A stretch of 6,206 nt of DNA from Flavobacteriales bacterium (GTDB lineage Bacteria > Bacteroidota > Bacteroidia > Flavobacteriales_E > Vicingaceae): positions 1 to 6,206 of the forward strand of contig JAJCYN010000388.1 in assembly GCA_029262915.1 (NCBI GenBank), written 5' to 3'. A program made the translations under genes and the position numbers. Under the pieces are notes generated by a model, which was not told the origin of the DNA, made no database searches, and saw nothing but the letters and a program-made list of their open reading frames with translations. Below are positions 1-6,206 of the stretch, one piece after another (within the stretch, counting starts at the first letter, position 1; every line of letters begins with the position of its first letter).

Positions 1-262
1 TAATGTTTAATTCACGTGGGCCATTATCTGTTACAAACGCTCCTGGTACGGTACATAGTGTATCTGCTAATTCCTTCTTCTTAGTGTCATCCAGAATACT
101 ATCCATATAGATACTTGTAGGTCCAAACGATAGATAATCAGAACTACCATATTGGGTTGCTGCAATTTCTTTACCAGAATACTGAAATCCCGCACTAGGA
201 AATTGACTCTCAAATCCTTGGTATTCATATGTTTCAAATGAATCTTGTTCGTTATCAGCCAT
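1..262 (-). CDS. Unknown protein, N-terminal 87 residues only (runs off left edge)
   Basis: This is the second gene of the minus-strand operon, and only its N-terminus is in the window. The ATG at 262-260 lies inside the last codons of the large upstream gene, giving an 8-base overlap, so translation is probably coupled to it; no Shine-Dalgarno sequence is visible. The frame stays open for 87 codons to the edge. The first 50 or so residues contain regularly spaced aromatics (F9, Y12, Y14, F17, F21, F26, Y28, Y38, Y43, F46) among Gly, Ser, Gln and Glu, and look poorly structured. A Lys-rich stretch (residues 62-64) and a more ordinary segment with one Cys (C71) follow. No signal peptide or membrane segment is seen, so the product is probably cytoplasmic or exported by another route. 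I do not recognise the family. The tight coupling suggests it works with the large protein, but that is inference. Confidence 0.8.
   Translation of the reverse strand, partial: MADNEQDSFETYEYQGFESQFPSAGFQYSGKEIAATQYGSSDYLSFGPTSIYMDSILDDTKKKELADTLCTVPGAFVTDNGPRELNI
255..262 (-). other. 8-base start/stop overlap joining the two minus-strand genes
   Basis: Read on the minus strand, these bases are ATGGCTGA. They hold the start codon of the downstream gene (262-260) and the TGA stop of the upstream gene (257-255) in different frames. Such overlaps usually mean one transcript and translational coupling. The region just upstream has no purine-rich ribosome binding site, which fits re-initiation by ribosomes finishing the large gene. 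Confidence 0.8.
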
Positions 263-3200
263 CTGTGCTAGTTGTTATACGTGATAGTGTTTCATTTGAT
301 CCTTCAAACCCTTCTCCTTCAATCGCATCACAACAAGGAAGTCCAGTAGCGTCAAGACCTACTGAATCATTCTGAATTACGGTAAGGGTACTTGGAACAC
401 GAGTTTGCCATACATCCTCTACAACACCTTCAACCATTTCCATCTCCTCAGCTATTGATAGGTACAAATCATCATCTGAGTCTAAGACAAGCCCACCACC
501 ATTCCAGATATCTCCTGTTTCCATATAGTAGGATACAGCCTCTTCAAATCCCGGACGAACTGGAACGACAACACGCGACATGCCACTTTGAAGAAATGCT
601 TGAAAAATTGGATCAGCTATGTCTTCTAATTGGAAGAGATCTAACCATTGTTTCTTTTTTGCCCAGTAATAAGGGTAAAATAAATAAGCCATTATATCCC
701 ATTCAAAAGCTTGTTCAAAGAATTTTACGTGCGATGCATACGTTTCAAACTCCTTGGTTTGCTTTATTCTCGGAATATCATGTTCTCCTTTTCGATAGAA
801 ATTCTTTCCCATTGGAATCTCAAAAGGCTGTGTAATCATTTCTATACAAGAACGTTTCAATTCTCTTAATTCTATTTCACGATTGAATCCTGAATTACTT
901 GTCAGATTTTGCTCATCAACATCTTTTACAATTTCAGCTGTAATTTGACTGTTTTCATATGCAACCATTTTTTCATTAAAAGCAGCCATAATACTGTCGT
1001 ATACTTTGCTCTGCCATTCATGTATAATTTTAGGTTTTAACTCACAATCAACCGTAATATTAATGGTGTACGAGAAAATTTTATTCCCGCTCACCGAAAC
1101 GGCCACCTTTTCTGTAATGAATTTTCCAAAATCAAAAGCTATAGTATCGTCAGAATAAGTATCCTTGTTAAGTCCTGTTTTGGGTGGATCCTTTGGTATT
1201 TGATCTCCTCCTACACTCAATCTAAAACCAGGTCCATCTCCTGAAGAGTATTTATAAACAAAACTCAACGATCCATCAGCCTTTTCAGCTCTATATCCTT
1301 CGGGTAGATAAATATCTTGCCCTCCAGAGAATGGCTTATGGTCCGGTGGAGTCATTGGAGTAATCGACTGAGATACAGTCTCCGTTAAAGGTTTAGGTGC
1401 TTCTAATTGTGCACCATATGCAGCTCCAAATGCTTTATAATTCTTATAAGTAATATCGCTAGATGAATTTAAGGGAGGGTGCAATTCCGTAGGGTGTTTG
1501 GGTTTTTCCAAAACGTTAATTAATGGATTTTCCTCTTGCTTATTTTCAATGGCTTTTTTATAGAAACGGGCTGGTTCTGGAACCATAAATTCATACATCA
1601 AACGCTTGCCGTAATTTATAAGTCGATTGGTATATACTTTATCTACCCATCGGTAAACACCAGTTACGTGTTTGTCTCCTTCTCTATTGTCAAATCCATG
1701 ACGATTATTCTCTTCGAATTCTCTCATCATTTTAAATACACGTTTTTGAGAAGTAGATCGAACGACACGTTCCAGTGCTTTTTCAGTGACTTCTTGAGCC
1801 ATTGTTTTAGCTTCTCTGTTCGATTTTGATAAGGACGAACTCATACCTAGATTGAAACTCGCATTCGCATTATAACTTCCGCTAGGGAATGATCCTGAGA
1901 CACCTGCTCCTGCGCCTATTGAAGTATTTAAGCTAGCACTTAACACATTTTGAACCTCAGACTGAAGTTCATTTCGTGAAGTAGATGTTGTATCCGAAGT
2001 GTTCTCTTGCTCGTAAGAACTTGTTTCTTCAGTAGTCGTTTCCGTTCCAATAAAAGTACGTGTGTGACGCTCTTTATACTCCCTTGCCATCACATTCTCG
2101 ATATGCGAAACTTCTCCCGGCACATAGCAGCAAACTTCTTGCTCTACTTTTCTAAAATCAGCGACCCCTACTTTATTGACACCATATAAGTGAACTTCAT
2201 TCTCCTCTACCTCTTCAAGTAATTGGCCTATTCCATTGGTTGATTTATTATTCACGCGACCATTGACATCCAACAAAATTGTATTTCCATTATCTAAACG
2301 AAGTTCTCCTTTAATTGTAAATGAATTGGCTTTACCGCTTTCAATTTCATGTTTAGGGAAAAGATCCAGTAGAATGTGTTTATGCGTATTATCAAGAATC
2401 TCAACGTCATTTGTTACATATTCATTTCCAGCTTGAAATTTTAACACTAAGTTCACTGAACTTGGGTAACTTTGCTTGTAGCCAGACTCAAAAGTCATTA
2501 CAATCTTTTTGGACAATTCATCAGCTAGCTCATCCTTTGTAATCGTTATAGAATACTCATACAGCACATCCTTTGGTTCAGAAAGTGAACCACCTCTCAT
2601 TTTGATGATTTTTTTAGAGCCTTTTATACGATCATTAATAATCGAGTTTTCAGCTAAAATCTTTCTACGGATAGTATCTTTAGCCTGATCAATTCCATTT
2701 ACATTAATTTTCAATTGATCAAATACGCGCTGCGTATTTTTTGAAAGACTCTTTTTATAGCCTTCACTAAATGGTTTTTCAAACTTAAAATTAAAAGGTG
2801 GGTTTGGCTTTTCCTTCTTTGCATTGGCTGAAGTCATAGTAGATTCAGATGATCCAGTTGAAGCTCTTTCAGCATCTCCTCCTAACCTTAGTAATCCAAT
2901 AGTTCTTCCAACCTCCAAGGCACCTTTCTCTTCACTATCCGAAGGTCTTTTGAGACTTAAAATCTTTTTGTGATGTTCCCTTTCAGCCTTATTAAAAGCT
3001 TTTTTTCTATCCGATTTGTATTTCTTCTTCAGAACATTTATATCCAACTCGGCTTCCTCAAGTGTTTTTACCCGCTTTCGAGAGATGCCTTGTTCATGTT
3101 TACGTTGGATGTTTTTAAAATCAGGAAAAAGCGAATTGTTGGTTAAATTTATTTTCTCTTTTCCCACACTAAAGGCCTTAGGAATAACTATTTTAGAAAC

Positions 3201-3767
3201 GGCTATACGATTAAGATATAAAGTCATAAGCTCATCACCTTGTGGAGGCTCAGGATTCTTCGGGCCAGTAATCACACTTGCGGCCGTAGCTTCTATATCT
3301 GCATCATTCAATTTCTCAATAAAATTATGAGCAATAATCATACGAAGAGCAGCCTGACGCATAACATCTGATTCTCGCACAACAATCTGATAAAACAAAT
3401 TGTCCCATACCTTAATCAACTGAGTCTTTGTTAAAAGAAAAACGCCATTAGCCTTTTCCTTACAAACGTCCAGTTTAAGTGAATTTTGTTCTAGAGCTAA
3501 CCATTCAGAAAACTCATAAAGAGAAATATTCATCTGGATTAGATCTTCGTAAGCGGCAATTGACTCGAAACCATTAAGTGCCTTACGAACTTCTACACGT
3601 GACAGTTCAACATCAGTGACATCTGGTATTCGCTTAAGAAACTTACTCTTAATGGGATCTATGTGACGTATAAATCCTTGATTTCTGATTTTTTGATTAA
3701 TTAATTGTGGTGAACGAAGTGTGACAAACTTCATCAAATCTGTCTTAATTGGCTCTGCTTTTGACAT
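255..3767 (-). CDS. Very large multidomain protein of unknown function (about 1170 aa) with a predicted amphipathic beta-hairpin
   Basis: I do not recognise a named family. Numbering is from the ATG at 3767. Residues about 50-150 are helical; 220-275 form a basic, highly charged helix, possibly a coiled coil; 290-320 are a Ser/Gly linker; 400-510 look beta-rich. A block at 520-568 contains CCYVPGEVSH with adjacent cysteines at 546-547. A Ser/Thr/Glu-rich run (573-600) precedes two alternating hydrophobic/small-polar strands (609-648), then a charged helix (648-690) and an Arg/Tyr-rich segment (704-741). A Pro-rich linker (750-815), a second beta-rich domain (816-910), charged helices (916-980) and an aromatic-rich block (1021-1091, with RVVVPVRPGFEEAV and DIWNGG) follow, then an acidic tail with a second CC pair (1145-1146). 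No signal peptide or membrane helix is seen. The C-terminal block feels like one recurring in large uncharacterised bacterial proteins, an unverified recollection. An in-frame ATG at 3803 would add 12 residues; I preferred 3767 because those residues look like leader. Confidence 0.85.
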   Translation of the reverse strand: MSKAEPIKTDLMKFVTLRSPQLINQKIRNQGFIRHIDPIKSKFLKRIPDVTDVELSRVEVRKALNGFESIAAYEDLIQMNISLYEFSEWLALEQNSLKLDVCKEKANGVFLLTKTQLIKVWDNLFYQIVVRESDVMRQAALRMIIAHNFIEKLNDADIEATAASVITGPKNPEPPQGDELMTLYLNRIAVSKIVIPKAFSVGKEKINLTNNSLFPDFKNIQRKHEQGISRKRVKTLEEAELDINVLKKKYKSDRKKAFNKAEREHHKKILSLKRPSDSEEKGALEVGRTIGLLRLGGDAERASTGSSESTMTSANAKKEKPNPPFNFKFEKPFSEGYKKSLSKNTQRVFDQLKINVNGIDQAKDTIRRKILAENSIINDRIKGSKKIIKMRGGSLSEPKDVLYEYSITITKDELADELSKKIVMTFESGYKQSYPSSVNLVLKFQAGNEYVTNDVEILDNTHKHILLDLFPKHEIESGKANSFTIKGELRLDNGNTILLDVNGRVNNKSTNGIGQLLEEVEENEVHLYGVNKVGVADFRKVEQEVCCYVPGEVSHIENVMAREYKERHTRTFIGTETTTEETSSYEQENTSDTTSTSRNELQSEVQNVLSASLNTSIGAGAGVSGSFPSGSYNANASFNLGMSSSLSKSNREAKTMAQEVTEKALERVVRSTSQKRVFKMMREFEENNRHGFDNREGDKHVTGVYRWVDKVYTNRLINYGKRLMYEFMVPEPARFYKKAIENKQEENPLINVLEKPKHPTELHPPLNSSSDITYKNYKAFGAAYGAQLEAPKPLTETVSQSITPMTPPDHKPFSGGQDIYLPEGYRAEKADGSLSFVYKYSSGDGPGFRLSVGGDQIPKDPPKTGLNKDTYSDDTIAFDFGKFITEKVAVSVSGNKIFSYTINITVDCELKPKIIHEWQSKVYDSIMAAFNEKMVAYENSQITAEIVKDVDEQNLTSNSGFNREIELRELKRSCIEMITQPFEIPMGKNFYRKGEHDIPRIKQTKEFETYASHVKFFEQAFEWDIMAYLFYPYYWAKKKQWLDLFQLEDIADPIFQAFLQSGMSRVVVPVRPGFEEAVSYYMETGDIWNGGGLVLDSDDDLYLSIAEEMEMVEGVVEDVWQTRVPSTLTVIQNDSVGLDATGLPCCDAIEGEGFEGSNETLSRITTSTDG
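1824..1943 (-). other. Region encoding a predicted amphipathic beta-hairpin in the large protein
   Basis: This encodes residues 609-648 of the large protein. Two stretches of 19 and 17 residues are joined by a Pro-Ser-Gly-Ser turn (628-631). In the first, every second residue is L, A, L, T, I, A, A, V, G, F, and those between are Ser, Asn or Gly. In the second, Y, A, A, F, L, M alternate with Asn, Ser and Gly. A Ser/Thr/Glu-rich run comes before it and a long charged helix after it. The pattern is read directly from the translation. Calling it membrane-inserting is inference from what aerolysin-like and MACPF stem hairpins look like; it could also be a structural beta-hairpin or a Gly/Ser-rich linker. 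Confidence 0.5.
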
Positions 3768-3825
3768 AAAATAATGGTTATTTTTAGAACCGACAATATA
3801 CATAATATTTTAAAACACCTATATG

Positions 3826-3833
3826 CAAATACA
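3826..3833 (-). promoter_or_regulatory. Possible -7 box for the minus-strand operon
   Basis: On the minus strand this reads TGTATTTG, seven of eight matches to the Bacteroidetes consensus TAnnTTTG. Transcription would begin near 3819, leaving about 50 bases of AT-rich leader before the ATG at 3767, or about 15 before the ATG at 3803. I found no convincing -33 TTTG at the usual 19-21 base spacing, so the call is weak. Confidence 0.3.
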
Positions 3834-3885
3834 TAGTAAATTGATTCAACTATTTTCGAATAACCCATAGAACAATTAATTTTTA

Positions 3886-3893
3886 TACATTTG
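3886..3893 (+). promoter_or_regulatory. -7 promoter box for the DNase I-like gene
   Basis: TACATTTG is a perfect match to the Bacteroidetes -7 consensus TAnnTTTG. Transcription would start around 3899-3901, about 20 bases before the proposed TTG start at 3919. No clear -33 TTTG lies at the expected distance. The following bases (GAAA) and the distance to the start codon are the same at the promoter of the next plus-strand gene. Confidence 0.5.
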
Positions 3894-3918
3894 AAATATA
3901 TCAAAAAAACAAACTGTA

Positions 3919-4968
3919 TTGAAATACATTTTATGGATAATATTACCTTTTCTGTATCTAGAATGTAGTAGTGATGAAACAATCTCTTCTGATTCTACTA
4001 TCGAACAAATACCTTCTCCAATTATTTTGGCATCTACTGATACAGAATTTATCTCAGATACAATAGATGTATGTTCATTTAATATTCAATTCTTAGGAAG
4101 TTTTAAAAAACGTAATGACTCTGCGTTGGCTGACATTCTTAAAAATTATGACATAGTAATTATACAGGAATTAGTAGCCGCACCTTATGCTGGAGAATAT
4201 CCTGACAACACATCATATGATTTGGACATAGAAGCTAATAAGTTTTTTGAAGCTATGTTAGCACAAGGATTTTTATATAAACTCTCCGAAGAAGATACAG
4301 GAACGAAAGACAAAATTCACTCTAAGGGGACTTCAACTGAATGGTGGGTTATATTTTATAAAGAAGAAAAAGTAAAAATAGCAGAAGATTTGCCCAACGG
4401 ATTTCTTGCTGACGATCGGAGTAATCATCCAAATTACGAACGTGTTCCTTATGCTTTCCCGTTCAGAACCATTGATAATAATTTAGATTTTGTTTTAATT
4501 TCAGTTCATCTTCAACCTGGCGATAAAGAGGAAGAAAAGGAAAGAAGAATAGAAGAGTTACATACAATATCCAAATGGATTAATGCTAACAATGAGTTAG
4601 AAAAAGATATAATTATACTTGGAGACATGAATATTTACGATACTACTGAATTATCTACCGTTACACCTGAAGGCTACCTTTCTCTTAATGATGAATGTAG
4701 AAAGACAAATACCTTAATTAATACAAATCTCGATAAGGGGGCTAGGCCTTATGACCATATAATGTATAATGTTGATGCTACATCTGGAGAAATTGATTTA
4801 AAGTATGACTTTCAGGTTATAGACTTGATTTCTATAATGAAACCTTTTTGGAAAAAAACAGAGCCTTACCCTGGTGCCCCATACAATCATAACTTATTTA
4901 AACAATACTATTCAGATCATCATCCGGTAACATTTAAAATGGTAACAAAAGAAGTTGATGATGATTAA
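3919..4968 (+). CDS. DNase I-like endonuclease/exonuclease/phosphatase family protein, probable lipoprotein
   Basis: This 349-residue protein has the full set of DNase I-type catalytic positions: N55 in SFNIQ, E84 in IIQE, E141 in STEWWVIFY, H197 in SVHL, D236 and N238 in GDMN, D279 in YDHIMYN, and D333-H334 in SDHHP. The order and surroundings follow DNase I closely, so a metal-dependent phosphodiesterase acting on DNA is the best guess; RNA or another phosphodiester is possible. The N-terminus is Lys plus a hydrophobic run ending in C16, followed by SSDE, which resembles a flavobacterial lipoprotein signal with an acidic surface-export tail. However, Glu just before C16 is unusual for a lipobox. 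The start is TTG: no in-frame ATG, GTG or other TTG lies between the upstream stop at 3892-3894 and this codon, and an ATG further in would remove the signal. It has its own promoter and is divergent from the large operon. Its role is likely degradation of extracellular DNA. Confidence 0.88.
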   Translation: MKYILWIILPFLYLECSSDETISSDSTIEQIPSPIILASTDTEFISDTIDVCSFNIQFLGSFKKRNDSALADILKNYDIVIIQELVAAPYAGEYPDNTSYDLDIEANKFFEAMLAQGFLYKLSEEDTGTKDKIHSKGTSTEWWVIFYKEEKVKIAEDLPNGFLADDRSNHPNYERVPYAFPFRTIDNNLDFVLISVHLQPGDKEEEKERRIEELHTISKWINANNELEKDIIILGDMNIYDTTELSTVTPEGYLSLNDECRKTNTLINTNLDKGARPYDHIMYNVDATSGEIDLKYDFQVIDLISIMKPFWKKTEPYPGAPYNHNLFKQYYSDHHPVTFKMVTKEVDDD

Positions 4969-5017
4969 ACCATAACTTACTAAGCTTGTTATTAATCTAT
5001 ATTAAAACTTATAAAAA

Positions 5018-5054
5018 GTCACGATTTCGTTACAGGGGTTTAGTTGTTTTTTTT
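5018..5054 (+). terminator. Weak possible terminator after the DNase I-like gene
   Basis: GTCACG (5018-5023) can pair with CGTTAC (5028-5033) with one C-T mismatch around an ATTT loop, and a run of eight T follows at 5047-5054. The stem is short and the T run lies 13 bases away, so this is not a canonical intrinsic terminator. It is listed because it is the only hairpin plus T-run combination between the two plus-strand genes. Confidence 0.2.
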
Positions 5055-5065
5055 ATTAGACTCTT

Positions 5066-5101
5066 TAAGGTGGTAAGCAAGCCTAAGGTGTGCCCCCTTA
5101 C
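5066..5101 (+). repeat. Short direct and inverted repeats in a GC-richer patch
   Basis: TAAGGTG occurs twice (5066-5072 and 5084-5090), 18 bases start to start. The second copy's TAAGG can pair with CCTTA at 5096-5100 around a 7-base loop, and GTAAG (5073-5077) can pair with CTTAC (5097-5101), so two alternative hairpins share one arm. This could be a regulator site or a leader structure for the next gene, although it lies upstream of the proposed -7 box and so would be outside that transcript. Confidence 0.35.
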
Positions 5102-5164
5102 GATTTAACATAAATTTACAAGAATAGAATCGTTCTTAGGAATAGTATGGTTACAATAATATCG

Positions 5165-5172
5165 TACCTTTG
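5165..5172 (+). promoter_or_regulatory. -7 promoter box for the adenylation-enzyme gene
   Basis: TACCTTTG matches the Bacteroidetes consensus TAnnTTTG perfectly and is followed by GAAA. Transcription would start near 5179, about 20 bases before the TTG start at 5198. A -33 TTTG at standard spacing is not evident. The box indicates that this gene has its own promoter and does not depend on read-through from the nuclease gene. Confidence 0.5.
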
Positions 5173-5197
5173 AAAGGTTCTATTTAATCCTAAAATA

Positions 5198-6206
5198 TTG
5201 TACATTTCCTTTATCAAATTATTAAAGTCAATTTCATCACAATATGCTAACCAAAAAGCGTTTCACATTAATGAAAGAAATTATTCTTATCAGGAATTTT
5301 ATGAGAAGGTGGATAATATTGTTCATGTAATTTTAAAGGAAAATCACCATCAACAAAAAATAATAGTAGCCACCGATAATGATATAGAAACATACGCATC
5401 TATTATTGCTATATGGCAAACAGGAAACATTTACATTCCTTTAAATATTAGAGATAATAATGAAAGATTAAAATCAGTTATCACTATTGTTTCGGCTGAT
5501 CTTGTTCTTTCAAGTAGAGAAATAGTTAATGATTGTTTTGATGAATTAAATGTGCTTAATACGAGTAAATTACCTCAGCAACAACAAGAAATCCCAATAC
5601 TCGAAATTAATAAGGATGATATCGCTTATATTTTGTTTACATCGGGTACTACAGGTATTCCCAAAGGAGTTCCAATAAGTTATCGAAATTTAGATGGATT
5701 TGTTGCTTCATTTTTATCATTAAAGTACTCCTTAACTGCCAATGATGTTTTTTTACAAATGGCAGATTTGACCTTTGACATGTCTATTATTTCAACACTC
5801 ATTCCATTATGTTTAGGTGCAAGCGTTCATACCATAAATAATGACGAAATAAAATATTTAGCGGCTTACAAAATACTTCTAGAATATAACATATCGGTAC
5901 TCATAACAGCACCTTCAACACTCCAATTACTTAATCCGTATTATTCGGAAATTAATTTACCTAACCTTAAATATACGTTTGTAGGTGCGGAAGTATTTTA
6001 TGAAACAACAGCCAAACAATGGCAACATTGTGCACCAAATAGCAATATAGTAAACCTTTATGGACCATCAGAAGGTGGAATATTGTCTTCAACTTACAAT
6101 TGGAACAATAAAAATACTGCTGAGCATAAAGGTATTCTATCCATTGGAAAAGAGGTTAAAAATATTGATTTGTATCTTGTTGATGATGCTGGAAATTTAA
6201 TATCTG
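5198..6206 (+). CDS. Amino-acid adenylation (AMP-binding) enzyme, N-terminal 336 residues (runs off right edge)
   Basis: The visible part is the N-terminal subdomain of an ANL-superfamily enzyme that activates a carboxylic acid with ATP to an acyl-AMP. Motifs, numbered from the TTG: YSYQEF (29-34), TGNIYIPLN (75-83), the P-loop-like core TSGTTGIPKG (148-157), FDMS (193-196), APSTL (238-242), VGAEV (262-266), NLYGPSE (286-292) and the IGK...DLYLVDD...G stretch (316-332). Asp194, the position that binds the amino group in NRPS and DltA-type domains, suggests an amino-acid substrate. A hand-aligned specificity code, from the PheA positions I recall, is about D-M-I-T-F-G-L-I-L, which I cannot assign to a substrate. 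The start is TTG: the frame opens after the stop at 5171-5173, contains no in-frame ATG or GTG before the conserved region, and the TTG gives a normal short lead (MYISFIKLLKSISSQYANQKAF). It may be a stand-alone ligase or the first domain of an NRPS; the downstream part is not visible. Confidence 0.9.
   Translation, partial: MYISFIKLLKSISSQYANQKAFHINERNYSYQEFYEKVDNIVHVILKENHHQQKIIVATDNDIETYASIIAIWQTGNIYIPLNIRDNNERLKSVITIVSADLVLSSREIVNDCFDELNVLNTSKLPQQQQEIPILEINKDDIAYILFTSGTTGIPKGVPISYRNLDGFVASFLSLKYSLTANDVFLQMADLTFDMSIISTLIPLCLGASVHTINNDEIKYLAAYKILLEYNISVLITAPSTLQLLNPYYSEINLPNLKYTFVGAEVFYETTAKQWQHCAPNSNIVNLYGPSEGGILSSTYNWNNKNTAEHKGILSIGKEVKNIDLYLVDDAGNLIS

Larger units (their letters stand above)
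4969..5164. other. Intergenic stretch without a gene
   Basis: No coding frame is supported here on either strand. The stretch is AT-rich apart from one GC-richer patch at about 5066-5101. It holds a weak hairpin followed by a T run, short repeats in the GC-richer patch, and a small inverted repeat, AGAA-TCG-TTCT, at 5126-5136, about 28 bases before the -7 box of the adenylation gene, which could be an operator half-site pair. None of these is strong. Confidence 0.6.

Noticed and set aside
392..3330. Several plus-strand open frames (for example 392-835, 1536-1829, 2007-2189, 2236-2436, 3016-3330) inside the large minus-strand gene
   Set aside because: They lie entirely antisense to a long, well-supported frame, their products look like low-complexity shadow translations, and none has a start context or a recognisable motif.
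3933..3965. ATG near the start of the nuclease gene as an alternative start
   Set aside because: It is out of frame with the nuclease and reaches a stop after 11 codons; the in-frame TTG gives the hydrophobic signal and Cys16.
3734..3982. An 82-residue minus-strand frame spanning the divergent junction
   Set aside because: It overlaps the start of the large gene and the start of the nuclease gene antisense, crosses both promoter regions, and its product resembles nothing.
4972..4992. Inverted repeat ATAAC/GTTAT just after the nuclease stop as a terminator
   Set aside because: The stem is only five AT-rich pairs around an 11-base loop and no T run follows.
5244..5330. ATG codons at 5244 and 5271 as starts of the adenylation gene
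   Set aside because: Both are in the wrong frame relative to the conserved adenylation motifs, and that frame stops at 5328-5330, before the core domain.
1..6206. CRISPR array, tRNA or rRNA genes, insertion-sequence ends
   Set aside because: No regularly spaced repeats, no cloverleaf or rRNA-like stretches and no transposase frame or terminal inverted repeats were seen on either strand.

Overview
The window looks like chromosomal DNA of a low-GC Bacteroidetes bacterium, most likely a flavobacterium. Three things point that way: perfect Bacteroidetes-type -7 boxes (TAnnTTTG) upstream of both plus-strand genes, no Shine-Dalgarno sequences, and a lipoprotein-like nuclease with an acidic Ser/Asp/Glu tail directly after the candidate lipid-bearing cysteine. 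No RNA gene, insertion sequence, CRISPR array or integration site was seen.

Left part (1-3767, minus strand): an operon of at least two genes. The first is a very large protein of about 1170 residues (3767 down to 255) that I cannot assign to a named family. It has a helical N-terminus, a basic charged helix, beta-rich domains, an aromatic-rich C-terminal block and no signal peptide. In its middle lies a segment in which hydrophobic and small polar residues alternate strictly over two stretches of 17-19 residues joined by a Pro-Ser-Gly-Ser turn. This is the pattern of an amphipathic beta-hairpin, as in beta-pore-forming proteins. The second gene starts inside the end of the first (8-bp overlap) and runs off the left edge; its 87 visible residues are aromatic-, Gly- and Ser-rich.

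Right part (3804-6206, plus strand): divergent from the operon lie a complete DNase I-like endonuclease/exonuclease/phosphatase family protein (3919-4968) with the full DNase I catalytic set and a probable lipoprotein signal, and the 5' part of an amino-acid-activating adenylation (AMP-binding) enzyme (5198 to the right edge). Both appear to start at TTG, and in both the TTG begins 25 bases after a perfect TAnnTTTG box. Spot counts of single lines give roughly 30% GC for the plus-strand genes and about 40% or more over most of the large minus-strand gene.

The divergent halves show no evident functional link. The minus-strand operon is the part most likely to belong to an undescribed system; the nuclease looks like a surface or secreted enzyme, and the adenylation gene probably opens a separate biosynthetic unit.
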